Source: Gammaproteobacteria bacterium (GTDB lineage: Bacteria > Pseudomonadota > Gammaproteobacteria > SZUA-229). Taken from it: a stretch of DNA of 39,543 nt. Shown piece after piece: positions 25,539 to 34,953 of this stretch; positions within the stretch are counted from its first letter, which is position 1, and each line of letters begins with the position of its first letter. Below the pieces are notes generated by a model. The model did no database searches. It worked only from the letters and a program-made list of their open reading frames with translations, and was not told the origin of the DNA. The stretch covers positions 1 to 39,543 of the forward strand of contig JAOUKT010000032.1 of the NCBI GenBank assembly GCA_029882395.1, in the 5' to 3' direction. A program made the position numbers and the translations under genes.

Positions 25539-26609
25539 ATGGATTCAAACATGGACTCAAAAACAGGCACTACCAGAGTAATCTCTGCAGAACCGTCCTC
25601 AGCAGATGAAACGATCATCGACAGGGCGATACGGCCAAAGCTGCTTGCCGATTATGTCGGCCAGCCAGTTGTTAATGAGCAGATGGAAATTTATATACCG
25701 GCGGCCAAAAAACGGGGCGAGGCACTGGATCACTGCCTGATATTTGGCCCGCCGGGGCTTGGCAAAACCACTCTATCGCATATTATCGCAAATGAAATGG
25801 GTGTAAATTTGCGCCAGACTTCGGGCCCGGTGTTAGAAAAACCCGGCGATCTGGCCGCTTTACTGACAAACCTTGAACCGCATGATGTTTTGTTTATCGA
25901 TGAAATTCACCGATTAAGTCCGGTTGTGGAAGAGGTGCTGTACCCGGCGCTGGAAGATTTCCAACTGGACATCATTATAGGCGAAGGCCCCGCGGCACGT
26001 TCGATCAAACTGGACTTGCCGCCTTTTACCTTAGTCGGCGCAACCACCAGAGCAGGTGCATTGACATCCCCTTTGCGAGATCGTTTTGGCATAGTTCTGC
26101 GACTAGAGTTTTATAATTCAAGTGATTTAAAATCCATTGTTACGCGTTCGGCAAAAATTCTCAATGTGGAAATGCATGCAGAAGGCGCCGTTGAAATAGC
26201 CAGGCGATCCAGGGGTACCCCGCGAATTGCCAACCGTTTATTGCGCCGGGTCAGGGACTTCGCTGAGATTAAAGCCGATGGCGTGGTGACAGCTGATGTT
26301 GCCAGTAGTGCGCTGGATATGATTAATGTTGATAAACACGGCTTTGACCAGATGGACCAGAAACTGCTGTTATCAATTATTGAAAAATTCGACGGCGGTC
26401 CGGTGGGTGTTGAAAACCTGGCAGCGGCGATCGGCGAAGAAAAGGACACGATTGAAGACGTGCTGGAACCGTACTTAATCCAGCAGGGTTTTTTAATGCG
26501 CACACCCAGAGGTCGCATGGCCACCAGTAGTGCCTATGCTCATTTCGGATTAAAAAAGCCTGAAAACAGCCAGAATTATGATGAAAACCAGTCTTTACTC
26601 GATGAGTGA
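25539..26609 (+). CDS. ruvB: Holliday junction branch migration ATPase RuvB
   Basis: A 356-residue AAA+ motor. Walker A is GPPGLGKT (70-77), Walker B is [10 protein letters not shown], sensor 1 is VGATTRAG, and the C-terminal winged helix contains [16 protein letters not shown]. The N-terminal 20 residues are a variable extension. RuvB hexamers drive branch migration on RuvA-bound junctions. The start at 25539 touches the ruvA stop with no gap. Confidence 0.96.
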   Translation: MDSNMDSKTGTTRVISAEPSSADETIIDRAIRPKLLADYVGQPVVNEQMEIYIPAAKKRGEALDHCLIFGPPGLGKTTLSHIIANEMGVNLRQTSGPVLEKPGDLAALLTNLEPHDVLFIDEIHRLSPVVEEVLYPALEDFQLDIIIGEGPAARSIKLDLPPFTLVGATTRAGALTSPLRDRFGIVLRLEFYNSSDLKSIVTRSAKILNVEMHAEGAVEIARRSRGTPRIANRLLRRVRDFAEIKADGVVTADVASSALDMINVDKHGFDQMDQKLLLSIIEKFDGGPVGVENLAAAIGEEKDTIEDVLEPYLIQQGFLMRTPRGRMATSSAYAHFGLKKPENSQNYDENQSLLDE

Positions 26610-26691
26610 TGCTGAAGAAATGAAGCCAGGTGTTTAAAATGGTGCAAAAAGCATCAACAATCATAAATAAATATTTAAAAATGGGGATTGC

Positions 26692-27096
26692 ATGAAATTT
26701 TCCTGGCCGGTTAGAGTCTATTATGAAGATACAGACTCCGGAGGTGTGGTTTATTATGCCAATTACCTCAAGTTCTTTGAACGTGCACGGACAGAGTTTT
26801 TGCGCCAGTTTAAGGTCGAGCAGGATCTACTAATAAAAGAGCAGGATGTGATTTTTGCGGTCAGGAATATCAACGTCGATTATCACAAACCGGCGGTATT
26901 TAATGATTTATTAACCGTTACAACTGAGGTTATTGAACTGAACAAAGCCAGCCTGGTGTTTCAACAAACGATATATCGTGAAAATGACGAAACCATGCTT
27001 TGCCAGGCAAGCTGTAAGGTCGCTTGTTTGAAAGCGACTCAGATGAAACCCAGACCGATACCAGACAGCCTCGTTCAGCACCTGAGTCAAGAATGA
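26692..27096 (+). CDS. ybgC: Tol-Pal-associated acyl-CoA thioesterase YbgC
   Basis: A 134-residue hot-dog fold thioesterase. The signature YYEDTDSGGVVYYANYLKFF contains the catalytic Asp (D15). YbgC hydrolyses short- to medium-chain acyl-CoA and interacts with phospholipid synthesis enzymes at the membrane. It is the conserved first gene of the tol-pal cluster, as here, 64 bases before tolQ. Confidence 0.93.
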   Translation: MKFSWPVRVYYEDTDSGGVVYYANYLKFFERARTEFLRQFKVEQDLLIKEQDVIFAVRNINVDYHKPAVFNDLLTVTTEVIELNKASLVFQQTIYRENDETMLCQASCKVACLKATQMKPRPIPDSLVQHLSQE

Positions 27097-27159
27097 GAGT
27101 TAAATGTGGTAATCGGGTGAAAATAAACAGCAATATCAATCAACCTGAGGGGATTTTTT

Positions 27160-27861
27160 GTGTCAGCTGATCTAGCATTTTTTGATCTGATAATTCGTGC
27201 CAGCTTTACCGTTCAGCTAGTGATGTTAGCACTGCTTGGCGCTTCCATTATCTCCTGGACGGTGATTGTTCATAAATATAAGCTGCTGCATAAAGCGGCT
27301 GTTTCAGCCGATAGCTTCGAGGAAAAGTTTTGGTCGGGTATCGACTTAAGTGAGCTCTATGCGAGCATAAGCAAGCGCCGGCTGGCGCGTCATGGCATGG
27401 AAAAAGTATTTGAATCCGGTTTTTCTGAATACGCCAAACTACATAAAAAAGCCGGCTCAAGCGAAATGATATTAAGCGGTGTGCAACGCAGCATGAAGGT
27501 TGCGCTATCAAGAGAAGAAGACCGCCTTGATCAGCACCTTTCATTACTGGCTACAATCGGCTCGATCAGTCCCTACGTGGGTCTGTTTGGAACTGTTTGG
27601 GGAATTATGAATTCTTTTCTGGCCTTAGGTGCGGTAAAACATGCCACATTAGCCATGGTGGCACCCGGCATTGCCGAGGCATTGATTGCCACCGCCATGG
27701 GCTTGTTCGCGGCGATCCCGGCTGTGATTGCTTATAACCGCTATGCGGAAAAGGTAGATCGTCTTTGTAATCGATATGAAAACTTTCAGGAAGAATTTTC
27801 CAGTCTGTTACATCGACAGACGATTAACAAAACGCAAGTCGTTGAAGACAAGGCAGTATAG
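27160..27861 (+). CDS. tolQ: Tol-Pal system proton channel subunit TolQ
   Basis: A 233-residue inner-membrane protein with a GTG start and an AGGGG ribosome-binding site six bases upstream. Three transmembrane helices are visible: about 12-35, about 130-155 (GSISPYVGLFGTVWGIMNSF) and about 165-190 (MVAPGIAEALIATAMGLFAA). The latter two carry the MotA/TolQ/ExbB signature. It forms the proton-driven stator with TolR that energises TolA for outer-membrane constriction during division. Confidence 0.95.
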   Translation: MSADLAFFDLIIRASFTVQLVMLALLGASIISWTVIVHKYKLLHKAAVSADSFEEKFWSGIDLSELYASISKRRLARHGMEKVFESGFSEYAKLHKKAGSSEMILSGVQRSMKVALSREEDRLDQHLSLLATIGSISPYVGLFGTVWGIMNSFLALGAVKHATLAMVAPGIAEALIATAMGLFAAIPAVIAYNRYAEKVDRLCNRYENFQEEFSSLLHRQTINKTQVVEDKAV

Positions 27862-27869
27862 GCAGAAAA

Positions 27870-28286
27870 ATGGCAGGTCGCAAACGCAGAGCAGTTGCTG
27901 AAATCAACGTTGTACCTTATATAGACGTGATGCTGGTATTGTTGATTATTTTTATGATCACGGCACCTTTGTTATCACAGGGAGTTGAAATTGAATTACC
28001 AACAGCGGATGCCAACCCTATCTCACCTGATCAGCAAGAACCCCTGGTGGTGGCGGTGAATAAAGACGGTGATTATTTTATCAATATTGGTGATAAACCC
28101 GATAAAGCTGTTGATGCACAGCTGATGGTTAACCGCGTAGCAGCGGTCTTGCAGCTGCGCCCTGATACACCGGTGCTGGTCAGAGGCGACAAAGAAGTAA
28201 GTTACGGTAAAGTTGTCAGAGCGATGGTGTATCTGCAGCAGGCTGGCGTTGCCAAGGTCGGTTTAATGACGGAAGGTCTTAACTAA
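27870..28286 (+). CDS. tolR: Tol-Pal system stator subunit TolR
   Basis: A 138-residue ExbD/TolR protein. After a basic N-terminus, the single transmembrane helix VVPYIDVMLVLLIIFMITAP contains the proton-path Asp (in YIDVMLVLL). The periplasmic part is a typical TolR fold. It lies nine bases after tolQ and partners with it. Confidence 0.95.
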   Translation: MAGRKRRAVAEINVVPYIDVMLVLLIIFMITAPLLSQGVEIELPTADANPISPDQQEPLVVAVNKDGDYFINIGDKPDKAVDAQLMVNRVAAVLQLRPDTPVLVRGDKEVSYGKVVRAMVYLQQAGVAKVGLMTEGLN

Positions 28287-28302
28287 TGAGGCTTTTTGTT
28301 TA

Positions 28303-29193
28303 ATGAAAGAAGGCAGTTTGCTGGGTATCATTCGTTATGATGCTAAAGCTTTTTTCATCGCTTTGGTATTGCATACATTGCTGCTGTTCGTGCTGGTTGT
28401 GAGCGTGAATTTTGCCGAGCGTCCCGATATGCCGCATAAGCAGGTGGAAACGGTTCAGGCTGTCGTTGTCGACAGCCAGATTGTTCAGGCTGAGCTGGAG
28501 AAGATTAAAAAAATCGAAGCCAGAAAAAAAAGCAATGAAAAATTACGCCTAGAAAAGCTGGCAGATAAAACACGAAAAGAAGAGCATAAGCAAAAACAAG
28601 CGCAAAAAAAACGTAAACAGGAAGAGCAGCGCATTGCAGATCTTAAAAAGGAACGCAAAGCCGACGAGAAACAACGAAAAGTTGAAGTCCAGCAACTGGC
28701 AGACTTACAAAAGAAAAAACAGCTACTTGAAGAGCAGCGGCAGGCAGAACAGCAGCGGCTGGCGGTGATACAGAAAAAAAGACAGCAAGAAGAATTAGCC
28801 AGAGACAATGCCAGAAAAGCTGAAGAAGAAGAAAAACGCAAAAAGATTGAAGCTATCGCATTAAAGAAAAAACTGGCAGAGGAAGAGCAGCAGCGTTATC
28901 TGAACAGTAGCAAGATGAAAAAGTTACGATCCCAGTATGTTAAACTGATCGAACGCCATGTTGGCAAAAAATGGATTAAACCGGCCAGCGCCAACAAAGA
29001 GATGTTTTGCAATGTCATCATTACACAAAACAGAGCCGGTACAGTATTAAGCGTGAAAACAGATGAATGCAAGGGAGATAAAGCTTTTCAGCAGTCGGTA
29101 GAGCGAGCCGTGCTTAAGGCATCACCCTTGCCAGATCCGCCATCAGCCGATGTGTTTGACAGAACGGTTCAATTTACCTTTGTTGGCCATTAA
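28303..29193 (+). CDS. tolA: Tol-Pal system protein TolA
   Basis: A 296-residue protein with the three TolA parts: an N-terminal transmembrane anchor (about 13-33, FIALVLHTLLLFVLVVSVNF), a long Lys/Glu/Gln/Ala coiled helix (about 65-205) that spans the periplasm, and a C-terminal globular domain (about 206-296) with a conserved Cys pair (MFCNVIITQ and DECKGD). TolA transmits force from TolQR to Pal and TolB. The helix is shorter than in E. coli TolA (421 residues). Confidence 0.93.
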   Translation: MKEGSLLGIIRYDAKAFFIALVLHTLLLFVLVVSVNFAERPDMPHKQVETVQAVVVDSQIVQAELEKIKKIEARKKSNEKLRLEKLADKTRKEEHKQKQAQKKRKQEEQRIADLKKERKADEKQRKVEVQQLADLQKKKQLLEEQRQAEQQRLAVIQKKRQQEELARDNARKAEEEEKRKKIEAIALKKKLAEEEQQRYLNSSKMKKLRSQYVKLIERHVGKKWIKPASANKEMFCNVIITQNRAGTVLSVKTDECKGDKAFQQSVERAVLKASPLPDPPSADVFDRTVQFTFVGH

Positions 29194-29226
29194 ATAATGA
29201 GCAAAATGATTGATAGAAGATATTTT

Positions 29227-30516
29227 ATGAAACAAATTTTAACACTGTGCTGCGTGTTACTGTGTACATGGGCGATACCATCATATGCTATTTTAAATGT
29301 TGAGATCACTCAGGGCACTGAAGATGCTTTGCCGATTGCCATTATTCCGTTCAGCTGGGAGAGTGAAGAAAAACAACCGGACTTAAGCAGCTTCAAGGTG
29401 ATATCAACAGATTTATTACGTAGCGGGCGCTTTGCACCGGTGCCTGAAGATAAACTTTTAAGCCGTCCGACAAGCACAGAGAATCTCGATTTTAAAAGCT
29501 GGAAAGTAGCCGGTGTAGATCATCTGGTAGTCGGCTCGGTGCGACCGGCAGGAAATAATCAGTTTGCCGTTAAATTTCAGCTGTTTGACGTTTTTAAGGG
29601 CGAGCAATTATTAGGTTACAGCCTGACTTCAGATGGCGATTCACTGAGGTACACAGCGCACCATATCAGTGACCTGATTTATCAGCAACTCACGGGGCAA
29701 AAAGGCGCATTTAATACAAAAGTGGCTTATGTAACCGTTAGCAGAGATCAAAAGGGCGACAGTTATAAACTGGAAGTATCGGATACTGATGGCTTTAACC
29801 CGGTCACTATTCTGACATCAAGCCAGCCTATTATGTCACCCAGCTGGTCCCCTGATGGCACCCGGCTGGCATATGTTTCTTTTGAAAAAAGGCGTGCACA
29901 AATCTACACACAGATTTTATCATCGGGTGAGCGTTTAAAAGTGTCAGAATTTAGAGGCCTTAATGGTGCACCGGTCTGGTCACCAGACGGCAAAAAGCTG
30001 GCAATGACTTTATCAAAAGATGGCAATGCAGATATTTATGTATTGAGATTAGAGGATAAAAAACTCAGCCGTTTAACCAAACACTGGGGTATTGATACAG
30101 AGCCCTCTTGGATGCCAGATAGCCAGTCTCTGGTGTTTACCTCAAACCGTTCAGGAAAGCCCCAGCTATACAAGATCAATGGTGCCGGCATAAAACCTCG
30201 TCGACTGACGTTTGAAGGCAGTTATAATAGCAGTGCAGAAATTTCAAAAGATGGACAGAAGCTGGCATTTGTCTATAAAGACTCATCCGGTTTTAAAATA
30301 GCAACAATGGATCTTGAGACCGGTGTTATTGATGTCTTAACTGAGGGGCCACTGGATGAGTCGCCCAGTTTTGCACCCAATGGCAGTATGATTTTATACG
30401 CAGAAGGACAAAGAGCTGCACTGGCTGCCGTTTCTTCTGATGGCCGCTTCAAACAGAGACTGGTTGCCAAAGAAGGTGAGGTTCGTGAACCAACCTGGTC
30501 GCCCTTTTTAAAATAA
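29227..30516 (+). CDS. tolB: Tol-Pal system periplasmic beta-propeller TolB
   Basis: A 429-residue periplasmic protein. A Sec signal (MKQILTLCCVLLCTWAIPSYA) is followed by the TolB N-terminal domain and a six-bladed propeller built of repeats such as SPSWSPDGTRLAYVSFE and GAPVWSPDGKKLAMTLS. An in-frame ATG at 29197 would add ten residues (MSKMIDRRYF). The internal start is preferred because it gives a normal signal peptide and has AGAAGA upstream, but the longer form is possible. TolB binds Pal and TolA to control outer-membrane tethering. Confidence 0.94.
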   Translation: MKQILTLCCVLLCTWAIPSYAILNVEITQGTEDALPIAIIPFSWESEEKQPDLSSFKVISTDLLRSGRFAPVPEDKLLSRPTSTENLDFKSWKVAGVDHLVVGSVRPAGNNQFAVKFQLFDVFKGEQLLGYSLTSDGDSLRYTAHHISDLIYQQLTGQKGAFNTKVAYVTVSRDQKGDSYKLEVSDTDGFNPVTILTSSQPIMSPSWSPDGTRLAYVSFEKRRAQIYTQILSSGERLKVSEFRGLNGAPVWSPDGKKLAMTLSKDGNADIYVLRLEDKKLSRLTKHWGIDTEPSWMPDSQSLVFTSNRSGKPQLYKINGAGIKPRRLTFEGSYNSSAEISKDGQKLAFVYKDSSGFKIATMDLETGVIDVLTEGPLDESPSFAPNGSMILYAEGQRAALAAVSSDGRFKQRLVAKEGEVREPTWSPFLK

Positions 30517-30536
30517 TTTATCTCGGAGAGATTTAA

Positions 30537-31079
30537 ATGCGAAATTATATTTTATTGATGTTAGCTGTATTGATACTGGCTGGATGCCCTGCACAGCCAA
30601 CCAAAGATGATGATGCCGCCAAGGCCGTAACCGATGCTGTGGAAACGGGAAAACTTGCAGCAGACGGTAAAAGTCAGGCAACAGCGTTTACTGCCGGCGA
30701 CGAACCTTATCGGAAAGACGCAATAAATGATGCGACGAGTCCGCTGTCTCAAAAAGTGATTTATTTTGATTATAATTCGAGTTCAATTAAAGAGGAATAC
30801 CGTGACCTGGTGACATGGCACGGACGTTATCTGGCATCCAATAAGGATATGAAGCTGAGGCTCGAAGGTCATACTGATGAGCGTGGTTCAAGAGAATATA
30901 ATATCGCACTCGCCGACAGCCGGGCTTTAGCTGTCAGCAGAATGCTGATGTTTCAGGGTGCGACAAAAAAACAGATCGAGGTGATCAGTTATGGTGAAGA
31001 AAAGCCGGTCGCTTTAGAACACAATGAAGAAGCGTGGAGCAAAAACCGCCGCGTGCAGCTGGTCTATGAGGCAATGTAA
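30537..31079 (+). CDS. pal: Peptidoglycan-associated lipoprotein Pal
   Basis: A 180-residue outer-membrane lipoprotein. The lipobox is LILAGC with C17. The OmpA-like peptidoglycan-binding domain occupies about 70-178, with the signature LEGHTDERGSREYNIALADS. Pal links the outer membrane to the cell wall and is relocated to the division site by TolQRAB. A ribosome-binding site (CGGAGAG) precedes the ATG. Its stop is one base before the start of cpoB. Confidence 0.95.
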   Translation: MRNYILLMLAVLILAGCPAQPTKDDDAAKAVTDAVETGKLAADGKSQATAFTAGDEPYRKDAINDATSPLSQKVIYFDYNSSSIKEEYRDLVTWHGRYLASNKDMKLRLEGHTDERGSREYNIALADSRALAVSRMLMFQGATKKQIEVISYGEEKPVALEHNEEAWSKNRRVQLVYEAM

Positions 31080-31080
31080 T

Positions 31081-31881
31081 ATGCAAGACATGTTAAGAGT
31101 GAGTTTGTTGTTAGGATCTTTATTGGTTTCAAATCTGGCTTTTGCCGCCGCAGCGGAAACCCGTGTGCAATACGGTAATGCGCCTGCTCTGGACGGCGAA
31201 GGTGTTAATAGCAGTGTGGCTTATGAGTTACTGGAGCAATTGCGCCAGCTGAAACTCGAAATCAGTGCGCTCAGGGAAATTTCAGAGCAGCAGGAACACC
31301 AGATGAGCCTGCTAACGAAAAGGCAGAGAAGCCTTTACCAGGATGTCGATCGCAGAATGCTAGAACTTGAAGCGGGTTCTTCTTCATCGGCCGGCACAAG
31401 CTCGGCAACGTCAGCACAGGGCTCATCAGGAATAGGCATGGCGGGTGCTCACCTTTCTGGGGTCGAAACGCTGACAAAAGAAGATACTGAGCTGGCGCGT
31501 GAGCAGGCGGCCTATACACGCGCATTTAACCTGCTAAAAGAAGGTAATTATACGCAGTCGATAACGGCATTCAGGGAGTTCTTAAGCAGCTATCGCACAG
31601 GCAAATACGCGGATAATGCCCAGTACTGGCTCGGTGAAGCAAATTATGCAACCCGTGATTACAAAACAGCGTTGCTTGAATTCCAGAAAATTGTGACCGA
31701 CTATCAGGATAGTCCAAAACGTAAAGATGCCGAACTAAAAATTGGGTTTACTTATTACGAATTAAAGAAATGGGACGAGGCCAAGGCGGCATTGACCGCG
31801 GTTTTAACGCAATACCCTGACACCACCAATGCCCGGACAGCCAAACAGCGACTTGACAGACTGGCGCGCGAAGGTAAATAA
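31081..31881 (+). CDS. cpoB: Cell division coordinator CpoB
   Basis: A 266-residue periplasmic protein starting MQDMLRVSLLLGSLL; an upstream in-frame ATG at 31024 would lie inside pal and is not used. A signal peptide ends near ...LAFAAAAETR, a short coiled-coil (about 40-90) mediates trimer formation, a Ser/Gly/Ala linker follows, and the C-terminal third holds TPRs (AFNLLKEGNYTQSITAFREF... and onward). CpoB (YbgF) links peptidoglycan synthesis by PBP1B to Tol-driven constriction. It is the conserved last gene of the tol-pal operon. Confidence 0.93.
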   Translation: MQDMLRVSLLLGSLLVSNLAFAAAAETRVQYGNAPALDGEGVNSSVAYELLEQLRQLKLEISALREISEQQEHQMSLLTKRQRSLYQDVDRRMLELEAGSSSSAGTSSATSAQGSSGIGMAGAHLSGVETLTKEDTELAREQAAYTRAFNLLKEGNYTQSITAFREFLSSYRTGKYADNAQYWLGEANYATRDYKTALLEFQKIVTDYQDSPKRKDAELKIGFTYYELKKWDEAKAALTAVLTQYPDTTNARTAKQRLDRLAREGK

Positions 31882-31886
31882 ACGAC

Positions 31887-32549
31887 GTGTCACAGCCTGA
31901 ATCGCATGAGTCCTTACTTAGGATCACAGAAATATTCTATTCGCTACAGGGCGAAACCCGAACAGCCGGTTTAGCAACCGTTTTTATACGCTTAACGGGT
32001 TGTCCCTTGCGCTGTGGTTATTGCGATACCGAATATGCTTTCTCGGGTGGTGAGCGCATGCCTTTAGAGCAGATATTGGCGTCCACCGCAAAATATAATG
32101 CGCGTTATGTTACCGTGACAGGTGGCGAACCGTTGGCGCAAAAAAACTGCTTAAGCTTGCTTAAATCTTTATGTGACCAGGGTTATGAGGTTTCAATCGA
32201 AACCAGCGGCGCGCTGGATATTTCAGAAATTGATGCCAGGGTTAGTGTTGTTATGGATTTGAAAACGCCCGCATCCGGTGAAGAATCTAAAAACCGTATT
32301 GAAAACCTTTCAGTTATCAAACAGCAGGATCAAATAAAGTTTGTGATCTGTGATCGCAATGATTATGAATGGAGCAAGGCGCAGATTGATAAACATGAAT
32401 TGACAAACAGGTGTGAGGTTTTATTTTCACCGGTGCACGGTCAACAAATGGCCAGGCAACTCGCTGAATGGATACTGCAGGACAATCTTGCAGTAAGGTT
32501 TCAATTGCAGTTACATAAATATCTATGGGACGATGAACCAGGGCGTTAA
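31887..32549 (+). CDS. queE: 7-carboxy-7-deazaguanine synthase
   Basis: A 220-residue radical SAM enzyme with a GTG start. The cluster motif is C39-x3-C43-x2-C46 ([15 protein letters not shown]), a compact CxxxCxxC as in QueE, with the upstream FYSLQGE substrate-binding signature and the downstream TGGEPL motif. QueE rearranges carboxytetrahydropterin to 7-carboxy-7-deazaguanine in queuosine synthesis. It lies two bases before queC, the next enzyme in the pathway. Confidence 0.94.
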   Translation: MSQPESHESLLRITEIFYSLQGETRTAGLATVFIRLTGCPLRCGYCDTEYAFSGGERMPLEQILASTAKYNARYVTVTGGEPLAQKNCLSLLKSLCDQGYEVSIETSGALDISEIDARVSVVMDLKTPASGEESKNRIENLSVIKQQDQIKFVICDRNDYEWSKAQIDKHELTNRCEVLFSPVHGQQMARQLAEWILQDNLAVRFQLQLHKYLWDDEPGR

Positions 32550-32551
32550 GT

Positions 32552-33244
32552 GTGAATCCAATAAAACCTAAAGCGGTTATATTATTATCAGGTGGTCTTG
32601 ATTCAGTGACCGTACTGGCAAAGGCAAAACAACAGTACGACTGTTTTGCCTTGAGTTTTAGTTATGGCCAAAGGCATGATGTCGAGCTGCAAGCGGCAAA
32701 AAAAATTGCTGCACTTTACCAGGTTAGCGAACACCGGATTCTGAACATCGATCTGGGGCAACTGGGTGGCTCGGCATTAACTGATATGGATATCGATGTA
32801 CCCGAATCATTAGAAGAAGGCATACCGGTAACCTATGTACCCGCCCGCAATACCATCTTCCTCTCGTATGCGCTGGCCTGGGCAGAAGTACTGCAGGCTA
32901 AAGATATATTTATAGGTGTCAATGCCGTTGATTATTCAGGTTACCCCGATTGCCGCCCGGAATATATTGATGCATTCACACAAATGGCAAACCTTGCAAC
33001 CAAGTCTGCAGTAGAAGGCAACAAGCTATCCATTCACACGCCGCTGATTAGCCTCAGTAAAGCTGAAATCATTAAAGCCGGTGATGAGCTCGGTGTGGAC
33101 TATTCGATGACGGTATCGTGTTATTCGGCCGATCAGCAGGCTCAGGCTTGTGGCCGGTGCGATTCATGCCGTTTGCGCAGAAAAGGTTTTGCAGACGCCG
33201 GGCTATCAGATCCAACGCAATATAGTCAGTCATCAGGCTACTGA
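32552..33244 (+). CDS. queC: 7-cyano-7-deazaguanine synthase
   Basis: A 230-residue ATP-dependent enzyme with a GTG start. The PP-loop motif is [10 protein letters not shown] (SGGLDS at 13-18) and the C-terminal zinc site is a Cys cluster [17 protein letters not shown]. QueC turns the QueE product into preQ0, the precursor of queuosine at the wobble position of GUN-decoding tRNAs. It follows queE in the usual queE-queC pair at the end of the tol-pal unit. Confidence 0.94.
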   Translation: MNPIKPKAVILLSGGLDSVTVLAKAKQQYDCFALSFSYGQRHDVELQAAKKIAALYQVSEHRILNIDLGQLGGSALTDMDIDVPESLEEGIPVTYVPARNTIFLSYALAWAEVLQAKDIFIGVNAVDYSGYPDCRPEYIDAFTQMANLATKSAVEGNKLSIHTPLISLSKAEIIKAGDELGVDYSMTVSCYSADQQAQACGRCDSCRLRRKGFADAGLSDPTQYSQSSGY

Positions 33245-33417
33245 GCTCTTTACAAAGAGCGCAATGACAGGCCTTTACAGGTGTCACCGATAACCTGTGC
33301 TCATTTGCCAATGTTGAAACAAGTTATTGAATTGTATAAACATTAATCAACCACGAAAAAGTAAAATAGCTTAGCCTGGCGTAATAATAAAATATCTGGA
33401 ATTTCTTAATTTAGCTC

Positions 33418-33445
33418 TTGTTTTTATCCAAAACTACTGTATTAT
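33418..33445 (+). promoter_or_regulatory. Sigma-70 promoter of tRNA-Lys
   Basis: TTGTTT (33418-33423) and TATTAT (33440-33445) are separated by 16 bases. The predicted start is about nine bases before the mature tRNA, a short 5' leader that RNase P would remove. Confidence 0.55.
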
Positions 33446-33460
33446 TCACACCTCGTTTGG

Positions 33461-33536
33461 GGGTCATTAGCTCAGCTGGTAGAGCAGTGGACTTTTAATC
33501 CATTGGTCGATGGTTCGAATCCATCATGACCCACCA
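33461..33536 (+). tRNA. tRNA-Lys (anticodon TTT)
   Basis: A 76-base cloverleaf with a GGGTCAT/ATGACCC acceptor stem, an AGCTCAGCTGGTAGAGC D arm, an anticodon arm with loop CTTTTAA (anticodon TTT at 33494-33496), a GGTTCGAATCC T arm and an encoded 3' CCA. All stems pair. It is a single gene, not an array, and no integrase or attachment-site duplication is seen after its 3' end. Confidence 0.97.
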
Positions 33537-33677
33537 CTCCCCAATCTCAGTTTTACTTTCACTCTTAACGTCCTTAATATTTGTATCATTGCTTGCCGGC
33601 ATCTGCTGTTGGGCTTGGCTAATGATGGCTTACTATTTTATTTGTTTTTTATGTTGATGCGTTATCAAATTTTATGC

Positions 33678-33709
33678 AAAAAAAACCCGGTCAAGACCGG
33701 GTTTTTTTT
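33678..33709. terminator. Bidirectional intrinsic terminator between tRNA-Lys and soxA
   Basis: CCCGG/CCGGG with a TCAAGA loop is flanked by long A and T runs on the two sides, so it reads as a terminator on both strands. It can end the tRNA transcript from the left and the soxXYZA transcript from the right; the soxA stop codon is 16 bases away. Confidence 0.92.
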
Positions 33710-33724
33710 GGATGCTAGGAAAGC

Positions 33725-34576
33725 TTACTTACGCTGACCAGGACCATTCCATTTTAAACCATTACTCATATAAGTATGGAAGTACTCAAGTGCACTGTAT
33801 TCAGCGCTTTGAGCTTTAAATGGACGTGCACGTACCTGTTTGTTACAACCACCGTAACGACGGTGTAAGGTACCCATGCCATCACCACTCTTCTTAGCCC
33901 ACTTGTTACGGTAGACAGGGAAGTGTGAAACATGACCCAGAGCAGGGCTCAGGATGTCAGCACGGATTTTGTTGCCAGAATAGTAATAATGGCAGTCTGC
34001 ACATGACATATTTAACTGGCCACGCTTAGCATAAAAGTGGGCTTTACCACGATTATAAGCTGCGACAGCCGCTTCACCTTTCGGGGTATTGACGTTGATA
34101 GTCTGACCACGTGTCTGGTAAGCTAAATATGCACTCAGGTAAGCCATTTTACCTTTTTTCCAGCCCCATTTTTCGCTACCGTTGCTAGTGATACATTTGT
34201 TGATATCACCTTCAAGAGTAACCACTTTGCCGCTCTTGGCGCTAAAGTATGGGTATGTACCTTTGATACCTTGCTGGCCTTTAGGGAAACAGTCTTTGAA
34301 TCCTTTGCCATTTTTAAACTTAGTATCGTTGAAAAGAGCTTCACCTTTATCTACGTAGATTTCGTAAGAAGGGAATTCTTCAAATGCTTCCCACTGTTCA
34401 CGTGATGCTTTGTGAATAGAGTAAACACCGTTGATGAAATCATTCATCGGTGTAGCAGGGAATTTATTTTTAAAGAAAGCTCTGAAGTCCTTTAGATCTT
34501 GCTGTGGTGATGCGTTGACGACAAACGGTGACGTCAACATAACAACCGCAGTAAAAATTGCAGCTAATTTTTTCAT
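33725..34576 (-). CDS. soxA: L-cysteine S-thiosulfotransferase subunit SoxA, monohaem type
   Basis: A 283-residue periplasmic c-type cytochrome with a signal peptide cleaved near residue 22. It has a single haem site: C192-A-D-C195-H196. C244 in YGGCNKQVRARPF is the conserved active-site Cys that ligates this haem and carries the persulfide. Where dihaem SoxA proteins have an N-terminal CxxCH, this one has lone cysteines C96 and C128, likely a disulfide as in known monohaem SoxA. SoxAX joins thiosulfate oxidatively to the SoxY carrier Cys. GGAGAAG precedes the start. It is the last gene of soxXYZA. Confidence 0.94.
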   Translation of the reverse strand: MKKLAAIFTAVVMLTSPFVVNASPQQDLKDFRAFFKNKFPATPMNDFINGVYSIHKASREQWEAFEEFPSYEIYVDKGEALFNDTKFKNGKGFKDCFPKGQQGIKGTYPYFSAKSGKVVTLEGDINKCITSNGSEKWGWKKGKMAYLSAYLAYQTRGQTINVNTPKGEAAVAAYNRGKAHFYAKRGQLNMSCADCHYYYSGNKIRADILSPALGHVSHFPVYRNKWAKKSGDGMGTLHRRYGGCNKQVRARPFKAQSAEYSALEYFHTYMSNGLKWNGPGQRK

Positions 34577-34616
34577 TAGAACACTTCTCCAGATTTATTG
34601 TAGTTCTGTCGCTACT

Positions 34617-34928
34617 TTATTTAATCTTAGCGTCAACAGAGGCATTTTCGCCCTTGTTATCAACCCAGCTGATTTTCAAAGAGTCGCCAACTTTAGCGCC
34701 GTTAAATTTGAAAGACAGGTAAGGGTTTGCTGAGATTGCAGCGCCCCATTCAGCTGTTAAAACAGCTTTGCCGTTATGTTCACAAGTCACAGTCTGGATA
34801 AAGTGAGCAGGTGTTACTTTACCTGTCTTTTTATCTTTCTTTTCAACTTTCATTGGGTGACTCATCAGAGCTTTTACAGTCGTCAAGCCTTTCTTGTTGC
34901 TTGCTCTTACTTTAATGGATTTTGCCAT
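34617..34928 (-). CDS. soxZ: Thiosulfate carrier subunit SoxZ
   Basis: A 103-residue all-beta protein starting MAKSIKVRASNKKGLTTVKA, with the family features MSHPMKVEKKDKKTGK and AEWGAAISANPYLSFKF. SoxZ has no signal peptide and is exported with SoxY by the Tat route as a heterodimer, so it depends on the Tat signal of SoxY. The gene lies between soxY and soxA with short gaps; GAGTAAG is its ribosome-binding site. Confidence 0.95.
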   Translation of the reverse strand: MAKSIKVRASNKKGLTTVKALMSHPMKVEKKDKKTGKVTPAHFIQTVTCEHNGKAVLTAEWGAAISANPYLSFKFNGAKVGDSLKISWVDNKGENASVDAKIK

Positions 34929-34953
34929 TGTACTTACTCGCTAAAATGTTTGA

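Noticed and set aside
33245..33260. GCTCTTT/AAAGAGC hairpin directly after queC as a terminator
   Set aside because: The loop is two bases long and no T run follows, so termination is not supported.
33461..33724. tRNA-Lys as an integration site
   Set aside because: No duplicated 3' end of the tRNA, no integrase and no foreign genes follow; the next gene is soxA, which fits the host.
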